This document shows, piece after piece, positions 1 to 5,053 of a stretch of DNA of 5,399 nt; the first letter of the stretch is position 1; the number at the start of each line of letters is the position of its first letter. Under the pieces are notes generated by a model, which saw only the letters and a list, made by a program, of their open reading frames with translations, searched no databases and was not told where the DNA came from. Source of the DNA: Clostridiales bacterium (lineage in GTDB: Bacteria; Bacillota; Clostridia; Christensenellales; UMGS416); assembly GCA_012515725.1 (NCBI GenBank), contig JAAYXU010000141.1, forward strand, positions 1 through 5,399, written 5' to 3'. Both the position numbers and the translations under genes were made by a program.

Positions 1-533
1 CAGCAGGCCGGGAGCAGATCAAAGAAGTGCAGCAGGAGCAGGAAGAGCAACAGGAAGAGAAGAAGTACAAGAATCATGGCCAGCAGGTAAAGGACGCCGT
101 GCACAAGCGGAACGAACACAGGAAAAACGGTAAGCACGGGCAAGAGGACTATAAAAACCATGGCCAGCAGGTAAGGGACGCCGTGCATGAGCGGAATAAG
201 CAGTTCAAGGAGATACGGATGGAAATAAAGGAGCTCTGGAAGGCGACCCGCGACGAGCTAAAAGAGCAGCGCAAGCAAATCGTTGAATACAAAAAGACTC
301 TCATCGAGCAGTATCAGGCCATGAAAAAGATGGGCGATGAGGAACGCGCCCAGAAAATGGAGCAGCTCCGGCAGCTCCATGAGCAAATCATTGAGGCTCA
401 CCGGTACAACCTGGAGGTGCGCTGGGCCGCCCGCCAGCAGGTGCGAGCCATACTTGACAGCATCACCGTGTGCGAAACCCCGCCTTCACAAAACGAAGTG
501 GATTCGGTGGCAAACGCGCTAGGCGGTGTTTAA
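1..533 (+). CDS. Charged coiled-coil protein of unknown function, 3' part only
   Basis: The reading frame is open from the left edge (first full codon at 3) to the TAA at 531-533, so the true start lies outside the window; a GTG at 27 exists but the same highly polar composition continues upstream of it. The visible 176 residues are dominated by Glu, Gln, Lys and Arg with few hydrophobics, spaced as expected for long amphipathic or coiled-coil helices. A 16-residue segment, YKNHGQQV(K/R)DAVH(K/E)RN, occurs twice (visible residues 22-37 and 50-65). The last 45 residues are less charged and contain a single Cys. No catalytic motif, signal peptide or membrane segment is visible in this part. The gene ends 20 bases before a strong terminator, so it is the last gene of its transcript. 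It is AT-richer than the genes to its right. I do not recognise the family; any structural or surface role would be a guess. Confidence 0.75.
   Translation, partial: AGREQIKEVQQEQEEQQEEKKYKNHGQQVKDAVHKRNEHRKNGKHGQEDYKNHGQQVRDAVHERNKQFKEIRMEIKELWKATRDELKEQRKQIVEYKKTLIEQYQAMKKMGDEERAQKMEQLRQLHEQIIEAHRYNLEVRWAARQQVRAILDSITVCETPPSQNEVDSVANALGGV
66..197 (+). repeat. Two direct copies of a 48-bp coding repeat
   Basis: Copies lie at 66-113 and 150-197, start to start 84 bases (28 codons), so the frame is kept. They differ at 7 of 48 positions; five of the differences are synonymous third-base changes and two change a residue (Lys/Arg and Lys/Glu), leaving 14 of 16 residues identical. The pattern points to an internal duplication kept under protein-level selection. 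The spacer between the copies is Lys/Asn/His/Gly-rich. Confidence 0.8.
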
Positions 534-553
534 CCCCCTTAGTCACCCGATTA

Positions 554-586
554 GCCTGCCGGGACGCCCGGCAGGCGCTTTTTTTT
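554..586 (+). terminator. Intrinsic terminator of the coiled-coil gene
   Basis: A perfect 10-bp GC-rich stem, GCCTGCCGGG (554-563) with CCCGGCAGGC (567-576), encloses a 3-nt ACG loop and is followed within two bases by eight T (579-586). It lies 20 bases beyond the stop at 533 and separates that gene from the lipid kinase promoter. Confidence 0.9.
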
Positions 587-604
587 AAAAAGGCTATCAT
601 TTTG

Positions 605-627
605 CAAAGTCGATTTGCGCGACTTTG
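605..627. promoter_or_regulatory. Operator-like perfect inverted repeat upstream of the lipid kinase
   Basis: CAAAGTCG (605-612) and CGACTTTG (620-627) form a perfect 8-bp inverted repeat around a 7-base centre. The right arm ends exactly where the extended -10 element begins, so the palindrome occupies the space where a -35 box would sit. It lacks a T run in the right place for a terminator. A dimeric regulator binding here would be well placed to block or recruit RNA polymerase; the regulator is unknown. Confidence 0.55.
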
Positions 628-636
628 TGGTATAAT
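628..636 (+). promoter_or_regulatory. Extended -10 promoter for the lipid kinase
   Basis: TG (628-629), one base, then a consensus TATAAT (631-636). No good -35 hexamer lies 16-18 bases upstream (608-613 is AGTCGA), as expected when an extended -10 compensates or an activator is needed. Predicted transcription start is near 643, leaving a leader of about 43 bases before the ATG at 686. This also rules out the in-frame start options further upstream. Confidence 0.75.
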
Positions 637-685
637 AGTGCAAATAACGAATAAATACGAGAGAAAACGAGCGGATGGAACGCAT

Positions 686-1555
686 ATGATTTGTTTTATC
701 GTCAACTCGATCGCGGGCAAAGGTAAAGCTCTGCGTATCATCGAGCGGATCGCCGGACGTCTTAGCCGGGAGAAGGTTCCCCATGATATACGCTATACCG
801 CCTATCCGGGCCACGCCACCACGCTCACCAGGGAAGCCATCTCCGACGGATACACGACCATCGTCGCGGTGGGAGGCGACGGCTCGGTGGGGGAGGTGGC
901 TACCGGTCTGCGGGAAACCGGGGCGGCACTGGGAGTCATACCCGGCGGATCGGGTAATGATTACTGCCGTGCGCTTGGAATTCCCGCCGATCCGATGCGC
1001 GCGCTCGACATCGTGCTGGCGGGAAGGCGGCGCATGGCTGACGCGTTGAGCGTGAACGACAGGCTGTTCATGAACATCGCTAACATCGGCTTTGGAAACG
1101 CGGTGGCGATTCAGGCCGAGCGGTTCAAGAAGCTGGGGCGGTTTGCATATCTGTTTGCGGTATTCTTTACTGTCTCACGCTTCCGCGGCGTTCCCGTCCG
1201 CTTCACGCTCGACGGACAGCAGTTCGAGCAGCCGATACTCCTCATGGATATCGGATGCGGGACACATCTGGGCGGCGGCATGAACGCGCTGCCCTGCGCC
1301 GACCCGTTCGACGGCATGCTGGACGTATGCTTCGTGGACAACGTAAGTCCTTCCACAATCATCCGTCTGCTTCCCCTCTATATGTCGGGCAGGCATGGGA
1401 AGCTTCCGATCGCCCATTTTCACAGGTGTCGCAGCGTGACGCTGGAGTACCCAGAAGGTCCCGTGACGGTGGGGGCCGACGGCGAGCGCGTGGCGGAGAC
1501 CGGCCGAACGCAGGTGACGATTCTCCCCGCCGCTGTTCCGGTAATCGTTCCATAA
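686..1555 (+). CDS. Diacylglycerol kinase-family lipid kinase (DgkB/YegS type)
   Basis: Predicted soluble 289-residue kinase that transfers the ATP gamma-phosphate to a lipid hydroxyl (diacylglycerol or a related lipid) at the inner membrane face, in phospholipid turnover. The N-terminal nucleotide domain shows NSIAGKGK (residues 7-14), the family's GGDGS (63-67) and the GVIPGGSGNDYCRALGIP stretch (83-100), matching the usual PxGTxND-type motif. The second domain has IGFGNAV (134-140), a DGMLDV segment (209-214) and the DGE triad (265-267), whose Asp corresponds to the proposed general base in DgkB. Length is typical of the family (about 290-310). The frame is open back to 470, but ATG 686 is preferred because the promoter lies at 628-636 and homology begins at the first residues. 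The Shine-Dalgarno is weak (GGATGG, 673-678). Exact substrate cannot be read from sequence; a sphingosine or undecaprenol-type substrate is possible. Confidence 0.9.
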   Translation: MICFIVNSIAGKGKALRIIERIAGRLSREKVPHDIRYTAYPGHATTLTREAISDGYTTIVAVGGDGSVGEVATGLRETGAALGVIPGGSGNDYCRALGIPADPMRALDIVLAGRRRMADALSVNDRLFMNIANIGFGNAVAIQAERFKKLGRFAYLFAVFFTVSRFRGVPVRFTLDGQQFEQPILLMDIGCGTHLGGGMNALPCADPFDGMLDVCFVDNVSPSTIIRLLPLYMSGRHGKLPIAHFHRCRSVTLEYPEGPVTVGADGERVAETGRTQVTILPAAVPVIVP

Positions 1556-1561
1556 TACTTG

Positions 1562-1599
1562 CCTGGGCTCGGCGGGCCGCGCTGTCCGGTATTTTTTTT
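1562..1599 (+). terminator. Possible intrinsic terminator after the lipid kinase
   Basis: Just after the kinase stop, CTGGGC (1563-1568) can pair with GTCCGG (1584-1589), including two G-T wobbles, with a short inner CGG/CCG helix (1570-1572 with 1577-1579). It is followed by TA and eight T (1592-1599). The stem is imperfect, so the T run is the stronger part of the evidence. Confidence 0.4.
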
Positions 1600-1645
1600 C
1601 GCGCGCCGGCCGAAAATAAATGGGAAAACCAAAGGAGGTCTTTCC

Positions 1646-1810
1646 ATGTCGCGGGTATCCTGTATCAATTGCGGCGAAGAGGATGATGTGCGCAGTATGA
1701 CCGTTTGTTCCACATGCGACGGGTACATTTGCGCCCGCTGCGCCTCGCTGCAGGGCGGGCAGTGCGGCCGGTGTCGTCAGTCCAGCTTTACAAACAGCGA
1801 GCCGCTGTAG
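1646..1810 (+). CDS. 54-residue cysteine-rich zinc-finger-like protein
   Basis: Start ATG 1646 is fixed by a near-perfect Shine-Dalgarno, AAAGGAGGT (1631-1639), six bases upstream; the frame is open further back but that part is low quality. The 54-residue product has four CxxC pairs at Cys6/9, 21/24, 29/32 and 40/43 (spacing C-x2-C-x11-C-x2-C-x4-C-x2-C-x7-C-x2-C), enough for two zinc ions. The paired spacing recalls cross-brace (RING/FYVE-like) or tandem zinc-ribbon folds. The N-terminal CINCGEEDDVRSMTVC and later CDGYICARC look like a treble-clef or ribbon. No signal peptide or membrane segment. Only eleven residues follow the last Cys, so this is a free-standing finger rather than a truncated enzyme. 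It is 90 bases downstream of the kinase; whether they share a transcript is uncertain because a possible terminator lies between. Function unknown; protein or RNA binding is a family-level guess. Confidence 0.82.
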   Translation: MSRVSCINCGEEDDVRSMTVCSTCDGYICARCASLQGGQCGRCRQSSFTNSEPL

Positions 1811-1855
1811 CTAATCGTCGTCATACCATCCTGTCTGCCGCATCGCTTTGCGCCC

Positions 1856-1880
1856 AAGCCTTCCGTTCGCAGGCTTTTTT
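1856..1880 (+). terminator. Probable terminator after the cysteine-rich gene
   Basis: AAGCCT (1856-1861) pairs with AGGCTT (1871-1876) around a 9-base loop, and the T run covers 1875-1880. The stem is short (6 bp, only three of them G-C), so efficiency may be modest. It lies about 45 bases after the TAG at 1808-1810. Confidence 0.5.
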
Positions 1881-1943
1881 GGTGCGCGCATTAAAATGGG
1901 TCAGGCGTGCCATTGGGCGGCAGGAAAGAAAGGGGGAGCCCGT

Positions 1944-2036
1944 ATGAAGAATCTGGAGGGTTTGCTCATAAATACTCCCGGAGGACACTTCCCGCGCGAT
2001 ACGGCGGCGGGTATCCTCACCCGGATCGCGTCATGA
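1944..2036 (+). CDS. Short 30-residue ORF translationally coupled to the glycosylase
   Basis: ATG 1944 has a good ribosome binding site, AGGGGGAG (1931-1938), five bases away, far better than anything in front of the glycosylase ATG. The 30-residue product begins MKNLEGLLINTPGG and ends LTRIAS; it has no membrane segment or Cys. Its TGA (2034-2036) overlaps the glycosylase ATG (2033-2035) as ATGA, the usual layout for coupled re-initiation. I infer that ribosomes loaded here deliver translation to the glycosylase. The peptide could be a real micro-protein, a leader ORF, or the intact start of an older longer gene. No evidence of regulatory codon runs (no stretch of one amino acid) is seen. 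Confidence 0.45.
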   Translation: MKNLEGLLINTPGGHFPRDTAAGILTRIAS

Positions 2037-2560
2037 CCGCGGGAGCGGAACCGCCACCGCCCGTAATCCGCAGCTTCGCCCCGATCGCGGACACCCGATG
2101 CCGCGCGCTCATACTGGGCAGCATGCCGGGGGTCGCCTCGCTGCGGGAGGGGCGGTATTACGCGCACCCGCGCAACGCATTCTGGCCCATCATGACAGAG
2201 CTCCTCCAATTGGATCCTAAGGCGGGATACGAGGAGCGATTCCACGGACTCCTGCGACGCGGGATCGCGCTGTGGGATGTGGCGGCCCAGTGCCGCAGGC
2301 CGGGCAGCGCCGACGCGGCGATCCGCGAGTGTCGCCCGAACGACATTCCTGGCCTCACAAAAAAGTGTCCGGAGCTGCGCCATATCTATTTTAATGGCCG
2401 AGCCGCCCAGCAGCTTTTTTTTAGGTTCATGCCGGCCGATCTGGTAGAGAACGCGGGTATCGGGACCCATCGGCTTCCCTCAACCAGTCCGGCGTATCCG
2501 TTGGCGTTTGAAGACAAGCTTGACGCCTGGCGGGCGATACTGCGCGGGCTGAAAATGTAA
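2033..2560 (+). CDS. Uracil-DNA glycosylase superfamily, family 6-type (hypoxanthine/deoxyinosine) DNA glycosylase
   Basis: Predicted base-excision repair enzyme that removes deaminated bases, most likely hypoxanthine from deoxyinosine. With ATG 2033 it has 175 residues, normal for the family. Motif 1 is LILGSMPGVASL (26-37), followed by RYYAHPRNAFWPIM (41-54), the hallmark of this subgroup; motif 2 is LPSTSPAY (148-155). In this family motif 1 lacks the catalytic Asn/Asp of classical uracil glycosylases, and Asn48 in HPRNAFW is the likely functional substitute. The frame is open to an ATG at 1907, but those extra 42 residues are not family-like and overlap the short ORF's ribosome binding site in another frame. 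No strong Shine-Dalgarno precedes 2033; translation probably depends on coupling to the 1944-2036 ORF through the ATGA overlap. Mug-type G:U/T activity is the main alternative. Confidence 0.88.
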   Translation: MTAGAEPPPPVIRSFAPIADTRCRALILGSMPGVASLREGRYYAHPRNAFWPIMTELLQLDPKAGYEERFHGLLRRGIALWDVAAQCRRPGSADAAIRECRPNDIPGLTKKCPELRHIYFNGRAAQQLFFRFMPADLVENAGIGTHRLPSTSPAYPLAFEDKLDAWRAILRGLKM

Positions 2561-2567
2561 AATTATC

Positions 2568-2619
2568 ATTAAATCGTGCAACTTTATATATGGTATTAAA
2601 TCGCGCTGTGTGATATAAT
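2568..2619. promoter_or_regulatory. Repeated ATTAAATC half-sites at the oxidoreductase promoter
   Basis: ATTAAATCGTGC (2568-2579) and ATTAAATCGCGC (2595-2606) are direct copies matching at 11 of 12 bases, 27 bases start to start. GATATAAT (2612-2619) is an inverted copy of ATTAAATC with one mismatch and coincides with the -10 box. The set suggests binding sites for a regulator of the downstream sugar-type oxidoreductase, though AT-rich promoter DNA can give such matches by chance. Confidence 0.4.
2611..2619 (+). promoter_or_regulatory. Extended -10 promoter for the oxidoreductase
   Basis: TG (2611-2612), A, then consensus TATAAT (2614-2619). The -35 region is poor (TGGTAT at 2591-2596 with 17-bp spacing), again relying on the extended -10. 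Transcription would begin near 2626, giving a leader of about 42 bases. The 107-base gap between the genes is AT-rich compared with the flanking coding DNA. Confidence 0.75.
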
Positions 2620-2667
2620 GCGCAACGATGGGGTTCTGATCCAAAATGAAGGTAGAGGAGACTGTCA

Positions 2668-3723
2668 ATGACCATCAGAATGGGAATCCTGGGATTCGGC
2701 GGAATGGGCAACTGGCACTTTAACCACGCGCCTCAGGTCGACGGCGTTCAGGTAGTCAGCGCACACGACATCGATCCGGCGCGTCTTGCCGCAGCCCGTG
2801 AGAACGGACTTAAGGCATACGAGAGCCGCGAGGAGTTTCTGGCTGATCCCGACATCAACTTCGTGCTTGTAGCCACGCCCAATCATCTGCACAAGCAGTT
2901 CTCAATCGAGGCGCTGCGGGCTGGTAAGCATACTATGTGCGAAAAGCCGGTGACTGTGTCGGTCGCTGATCTGGACGAAATCATCGCCGTGTCGAAGGAG
3001 ACAGGCCGCCTTTTCACCGTTCACCAGAACCGCCGCTGGGATCGCGACTACCAGGTGCTGTGCAAGGTCATCAGGGACGGCACGCTGGGCAAGGTTTATT
3101 CGATCGAGAGCAAGGTGTTCGGCAACAACGCCAAGTTCCACGGCTGGCGCGCGCTCCCCGAGTACGGCGGCGGTATGGTGCTGGACTGGGGCGTGCACCT
3201 CATGGACCACTTTACGTTCCTGTATCCCGATCGGAAAATTAAGACCGTGTTCGCTCAGCTTTTCAGCCTCGCCAATCCCGGCGTGGACGACCTTTTCAAG
3301 GTTGAGATCGTGTTCGAGGGCGGCCCGTCGGTCCATGTACAGGTCGGAACGTACGGCCTGCGCAAGCCTCCGCGCTTCTTCGTGCTGGGCGATCTGGGCA
3401 CACTGACGATCGACGACTTTACGGGCGAGAAGGGCGGCATCACAGTCGTCAAGCATACGATCGACGAGCTGGGCAACGTCATAATCACGACCACCGCGGG
3501 GCCTACCCGCACGATGGCGCCGTGGCCCGACGAATGCTTCGACAAGCTGGAGCTTCCGCCCGCCACGAAGTCCTGGACCAGCCTTTACGAGAATCTTGTG
3601 GGCGTGCTTCGCGGCTCCGCCGAGCTTATCGTCACGCCTGAGAGTGTGCGGCGCACGATGCGGCTCATAGAGGCTGTATTTGAAAGCGCCAGGACCGGCG
3701 CGTCGGTGGCAGTCGATCTCTAA
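2668..3723 (+). CDS. Gfo/Idh/MocA family NAD(P)-dependent oxidoreductase
   Basis: Predicted cytoplasmic dehydrogenase of 351 residues (family usual 330-400) acting on a sugar, inositol or related polyol. The N-terminal Rossmann fold has GFGGMG (9-14) and an acidic AHDIDP turn (32-37) that favours NAD over NADP. It is followed by ATPNHLH (69-75) and the family signature EKP (92-94) with its cofactor/substrate lysine Lys93. HQNRRWDRDY (119-128) resembles scyllo-inositol dehydrogenase-like members. The catalytic Asp/His pair is in DWGVHLMDH (173-181: Asp173, His177). The C-terminal part is the usual beta-sheet domain. ATG 2668 follows AGAGGAG (2654-2660) by seven bases, confirming the start. It is alone in its orientation block with its own promoter; the cobalamin riboswitch starts 17 bases after its stop without a terminator between. 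Substrate cannot be assigned; a sugar isomerase/epimerase gene stands beyond cobT on the other strand. Confidence 0.95.
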   Translation: MTIRMGILGFGGMGNWHFNHAPQVDGVQVVSAHDIDPARLAAARENGLKAYESREEFLADPDINFVLVATPNHLHKQFSIEALRAGKHTMCEKPVTVSVADLDEIIAVSKETGRLFTVHQNRRWDRDYQVLCKVIRDGTLGKVYSIESKVFGNNAKFHGWRALPEYGGGMVLDWGVHLMDHFTFLYPDRKIKTVFAQLFSLANPGVDDLFKVEIVFEGGPSVHVQVGTYGLRKPPRFFVLGDLGTLTIDDFTGEKGGITVVKHTIDELGNVIITTTAGPTRTMAPWPDECFDKLELPPATKSWTSLYENLVGVLRGSAELIVTPESVRRTMRLIEAVFESARTGASVAVDL

Positions 3724-3734
3724 AACTCAATAAT
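3706..3734 (+). promoter_or_regulatory. Possible promoter for the riboswitch-cobT transcript
   Basis: GTGGCA (3706-3711, 4 of 6 to the -35 consensus) and AATAAT (3729-3734, 5 of 6 to the -10 consensus) are 17 bases apart. Predicted start near 3741 coincides with the first base pair of riboswitch helix P1 (3740). The -35 lies inside the last codons of the oxidoreductase. Readthrough from the oxidoreductase promoter is the alternative. Confidence 0.4.
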
Positions 3735-3739
3735 GAACG

Positions 3740-3890
3740 CATCGCAGGGTGCCCTTAGGGGAGAATAGGGAACAGGGTGCAAATCCCGGCGGACCCGCCA
3801 CTGTATACGGTAGCGCGCTTCAATACCACCGGCTCGGGCCGGGAAGGGAATGCCGCGCGAGCCCGGAGCCAGGAGACCTGCCAGGCGATG
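3740..3890 (+). promoter_or_regulatory. Cobalamin (adenosylcobalamin-type) riboswitch aptamer
   Basis: Contains the conserved core in order: AGGGTGCCC (3746-3754), GGGAACAGGGTGCAAATCCC (3768-3787), GGACCCGCCACTGT (3791-3804) and the B12 box GAGCCAGGAGACCTGCC (3866-3882). P1 is formed by CATCGC (3740-3745) with GCGATG (3885-3890), a perfect 6-bp closing helix. A peripheral helix can form between GGCTCG (3831-3836) and CGAGCC (3858-3863). It senses cobalamin and should lower expression of the cobT gene that starts 70 bases downstream. The region codes for nothing convincing. Confidence 0.96.
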
Positions 3891-3907
3891 AGTACGGAAA
3901 TGAAGGA

Positions 3908-3948
3908 AAAGTTTCCGGATGCTGTTTGCGTCCGGAAACTTTATTTAT
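3908..3948 (+). terminator. Riboswitch expression platform: terminator with overlapping antiterminator
   Basis: AAAGTTTCCGGA (3908-3919) pairs perfectly with TCCGGAAACTTT (3931-3942), and the helix can continue with TGC/GCG (3920-3922 with 3928-3930), leaving a 5-base loop. The trailing strand reads TTTATTTAT, a broken but usable U tract. A competing hairpin, CGGAAA (3895-3900) with TTTCCG (3912-3917), would sequester the left arm and act as antiterminator; it begins only five bases after P1. The cobT Shine-Dalgarno (3949-3955) lies just outside the stem, so control is more likely by transcription termination than by blocking translation. Confidence 0.75.
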
Positions 3949-3959
3949 AAGGAGGATTT

Positions 3960-5027
3960 ATGATGGTTAACTATGAAATACCCGCGCTCGACGCGGCCGC
4001 GATGGAGCGGACCAGGGCATGGCTTAACGGTCTTGTTAAGCCCGTGGGCTCGCTGGGGCGACTGGAGGAAATCGCGATCCGGCTGGCCGGGATCACCGGT
4101 CAGGTTCACAGCACGCCAGGCAGGAACCGGGTCGTCGTATTCGCCGCCGACAACGGCGTGCACGCGCAGGATATCACGCCGGTGCCCCAGGCGGTGACGG
4201 CGATACAGACCGCGAACATGACGCGCGGCGTGTGCGGTATCAACGTGCTATCCCGGCACGCGGGCTGCGAGCTTGTCGTGGTGGACGTGGGCGTCGCGAC
4301 CGACTCGCCTATACCCGGCACGGTAGACCGCAGGGTCCGGCGCGGCACCGCGGATATCGCGCGGGGCCCGGCCATGACGCGGGAGGAGGCGATGCGCGCG
4401 ATGGAGACGGGGACGCGGATGGCCCATGAGGCGGCAGACGAGGGCGTTCGCCTGCTGGGCGCGGGCGAGATGGGCATATGCAATACTACGACCAGCAGCG
4501 CAATGCTGGCGGCCTTTACGGGACTGCCGGTGCCGCAGATCACAGGCCGCGGAGCGGGCATCGACAGCGAGGGGCTCCGCCGCAAGATCGCCGTCATCGA
4601 GGAAGCGCTGAGGGTCAACCGGCCCGATCGGTCGGATCCGCTGGACGTCCTTGCCAAGGTGGGCGGTCTTGACATAGCCGCGATGGCCGGGCTCTACCTG
4701 GGCGCGGCGGAGCGGAGGATACCGGTTGTCGTGGACGGCTTCATATCGGCTATAGCCGCGCTGACCGCGGTGCGCGTCGATGAGCGGGCGCGGGATTACC
4801 TTTTCGCGTCGCACAGCTCAATGGAGCCGGGATATATGCCGACCATATGCGAGCTGCAGCTCGCGCCGTCGCTGACGCTCGATATGCGCCTCGGAGAGGG
4901 AACGGGCTGCCCGCTCATGTTCTTTATTATTGAGGCCGCGATGCGGCTGTGCAATGACATGGCCACATTCGAGCAGGGCGCGATCGACAACAGCGGGTTC
5001 GTCGACATACGCGAGGACGGTGTATAG
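3960..5027 (+). CDS. cobT: Nicotinate-nucleotide--dimethylbenzimidazole phosphoribosyltransferase CobT
   Basis: Transfers phosphoribose from nicotinate mononucleotide to 5,6-dimethylbenzimidazole (or another lower-ligand base), making the alpha-ribazole phosphate used in nucleotide-loop assembly of cobalamin. The 355-residue length is normal. Motifs: KPVGSLGRLE (27-36), ADNGV (63-67), VPQAVT (75-80), GEMGICNTTT (169-178), GRGAG (197-201), SHSSMEPGY (284-292) and LGEGTG (311-316). Glu170 and Glu313 correspond to the catalytic glutamates Glu174 and Glu317 of Salmonella CobT. The start is ATGATG at 3960; AAGGAGG (3949-3955) is four bases from the first ATG and seven from the second (3963), so the second may be preferred. 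Expression is controlled by the cobalamin riboswitch in its leader. No other cobamide gene adjoins it: the next gene converges from the right. Lower-ligand specificity cannot be read from sequence. Confidence 0.97.
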   Translation: MMVNYEIPALDAAAMERTRAWLNGLVKPVGSLGRLEEIAIRLAGITGQVHSTPGRNRVVVFAADNGVHAQDITPVPQAVTAIQTANMTRGVCGINVLSRHAGCELVVVDVGVATDSPIPGTVDRRVRRGTADIARGPAMTREEAMRAMETGTRMAHEAADEGVRLLGAGEMGICNTTTSSAMLAAFTGLPVPQITGRGAGIDSEGLRRKIAVIEEALRVNRPDRSDPLDVLAKVGGLDIAAMAGLYLGAAERRIPVVVDGFISAIAALTAVRVDERARDYLFASHSSMEPGYMPTICELQLAPSLTLDMRLGEGTGCPLMFFIIEAAMRLCNDMATFEQGAIDNSGFVDIREDGV

Positions 5028-5053
5028 TCGTATGGCGCAAGCCGTTGGCGGCA

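Noticed and set aside
470..685. Longer N-terminus for the lipid kinase
   Set aside because: It would run through the upstream gene's end, a strong terminator and the TATAAT promoter; family homology begins at residue 1 of the 686 start.
1892..1897. TAAAAT as a -10 box for the glycosylase transcript
   Set aside because: No -35 hexamer at 16-18 bases (the position falls in the terminator stem) and no extended TG; too weak to call, although some promoter before 1944 would be expected if the terminator at 1856-1880 works.
1907..2032. 42-residue N-terminal extension of the glycosylase from ATG 1907
   Set aside because: No ribosome binding site, composition not family-like, and a normal family length is reached from ATG 2033.
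1901..2470. 189-codon minus-strand frame opposite the glycosylase
   Set aside because: Overlaps the well-supported glycosylase motifs; the product is Arg-rich without a domain signature.
2902..3456. 184-codon open frame on the minus strand inside the oxidoreductase
   Set aside because: The plus strand carries unmistakable Gfo/Idh/MocA motifs throughout; the antisense frame has no recognisable domain and is explained by GC-rich codon use.
3749..3970. 73-codon plus-strand ORF across the cobT leader
   Set aside because: It lies on the cobalamin riboswitch and terminator; conserved RNA elements explain the sequence.
4106..4814. Two long minus-strand open frames opposite cobT
   Set aside because: cobT motifs cover this region on the plus strand; the antisense products are low-complexity Arg/Pro/Ser/Ala-rich and lack ribosome sites.
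5041..5052. Hairpin GCCG-TTGG-CGGC between cobT and the isomerase as a bidirectional terminator
   Set aside because: Only four base pairs and no T or A tract on either side.
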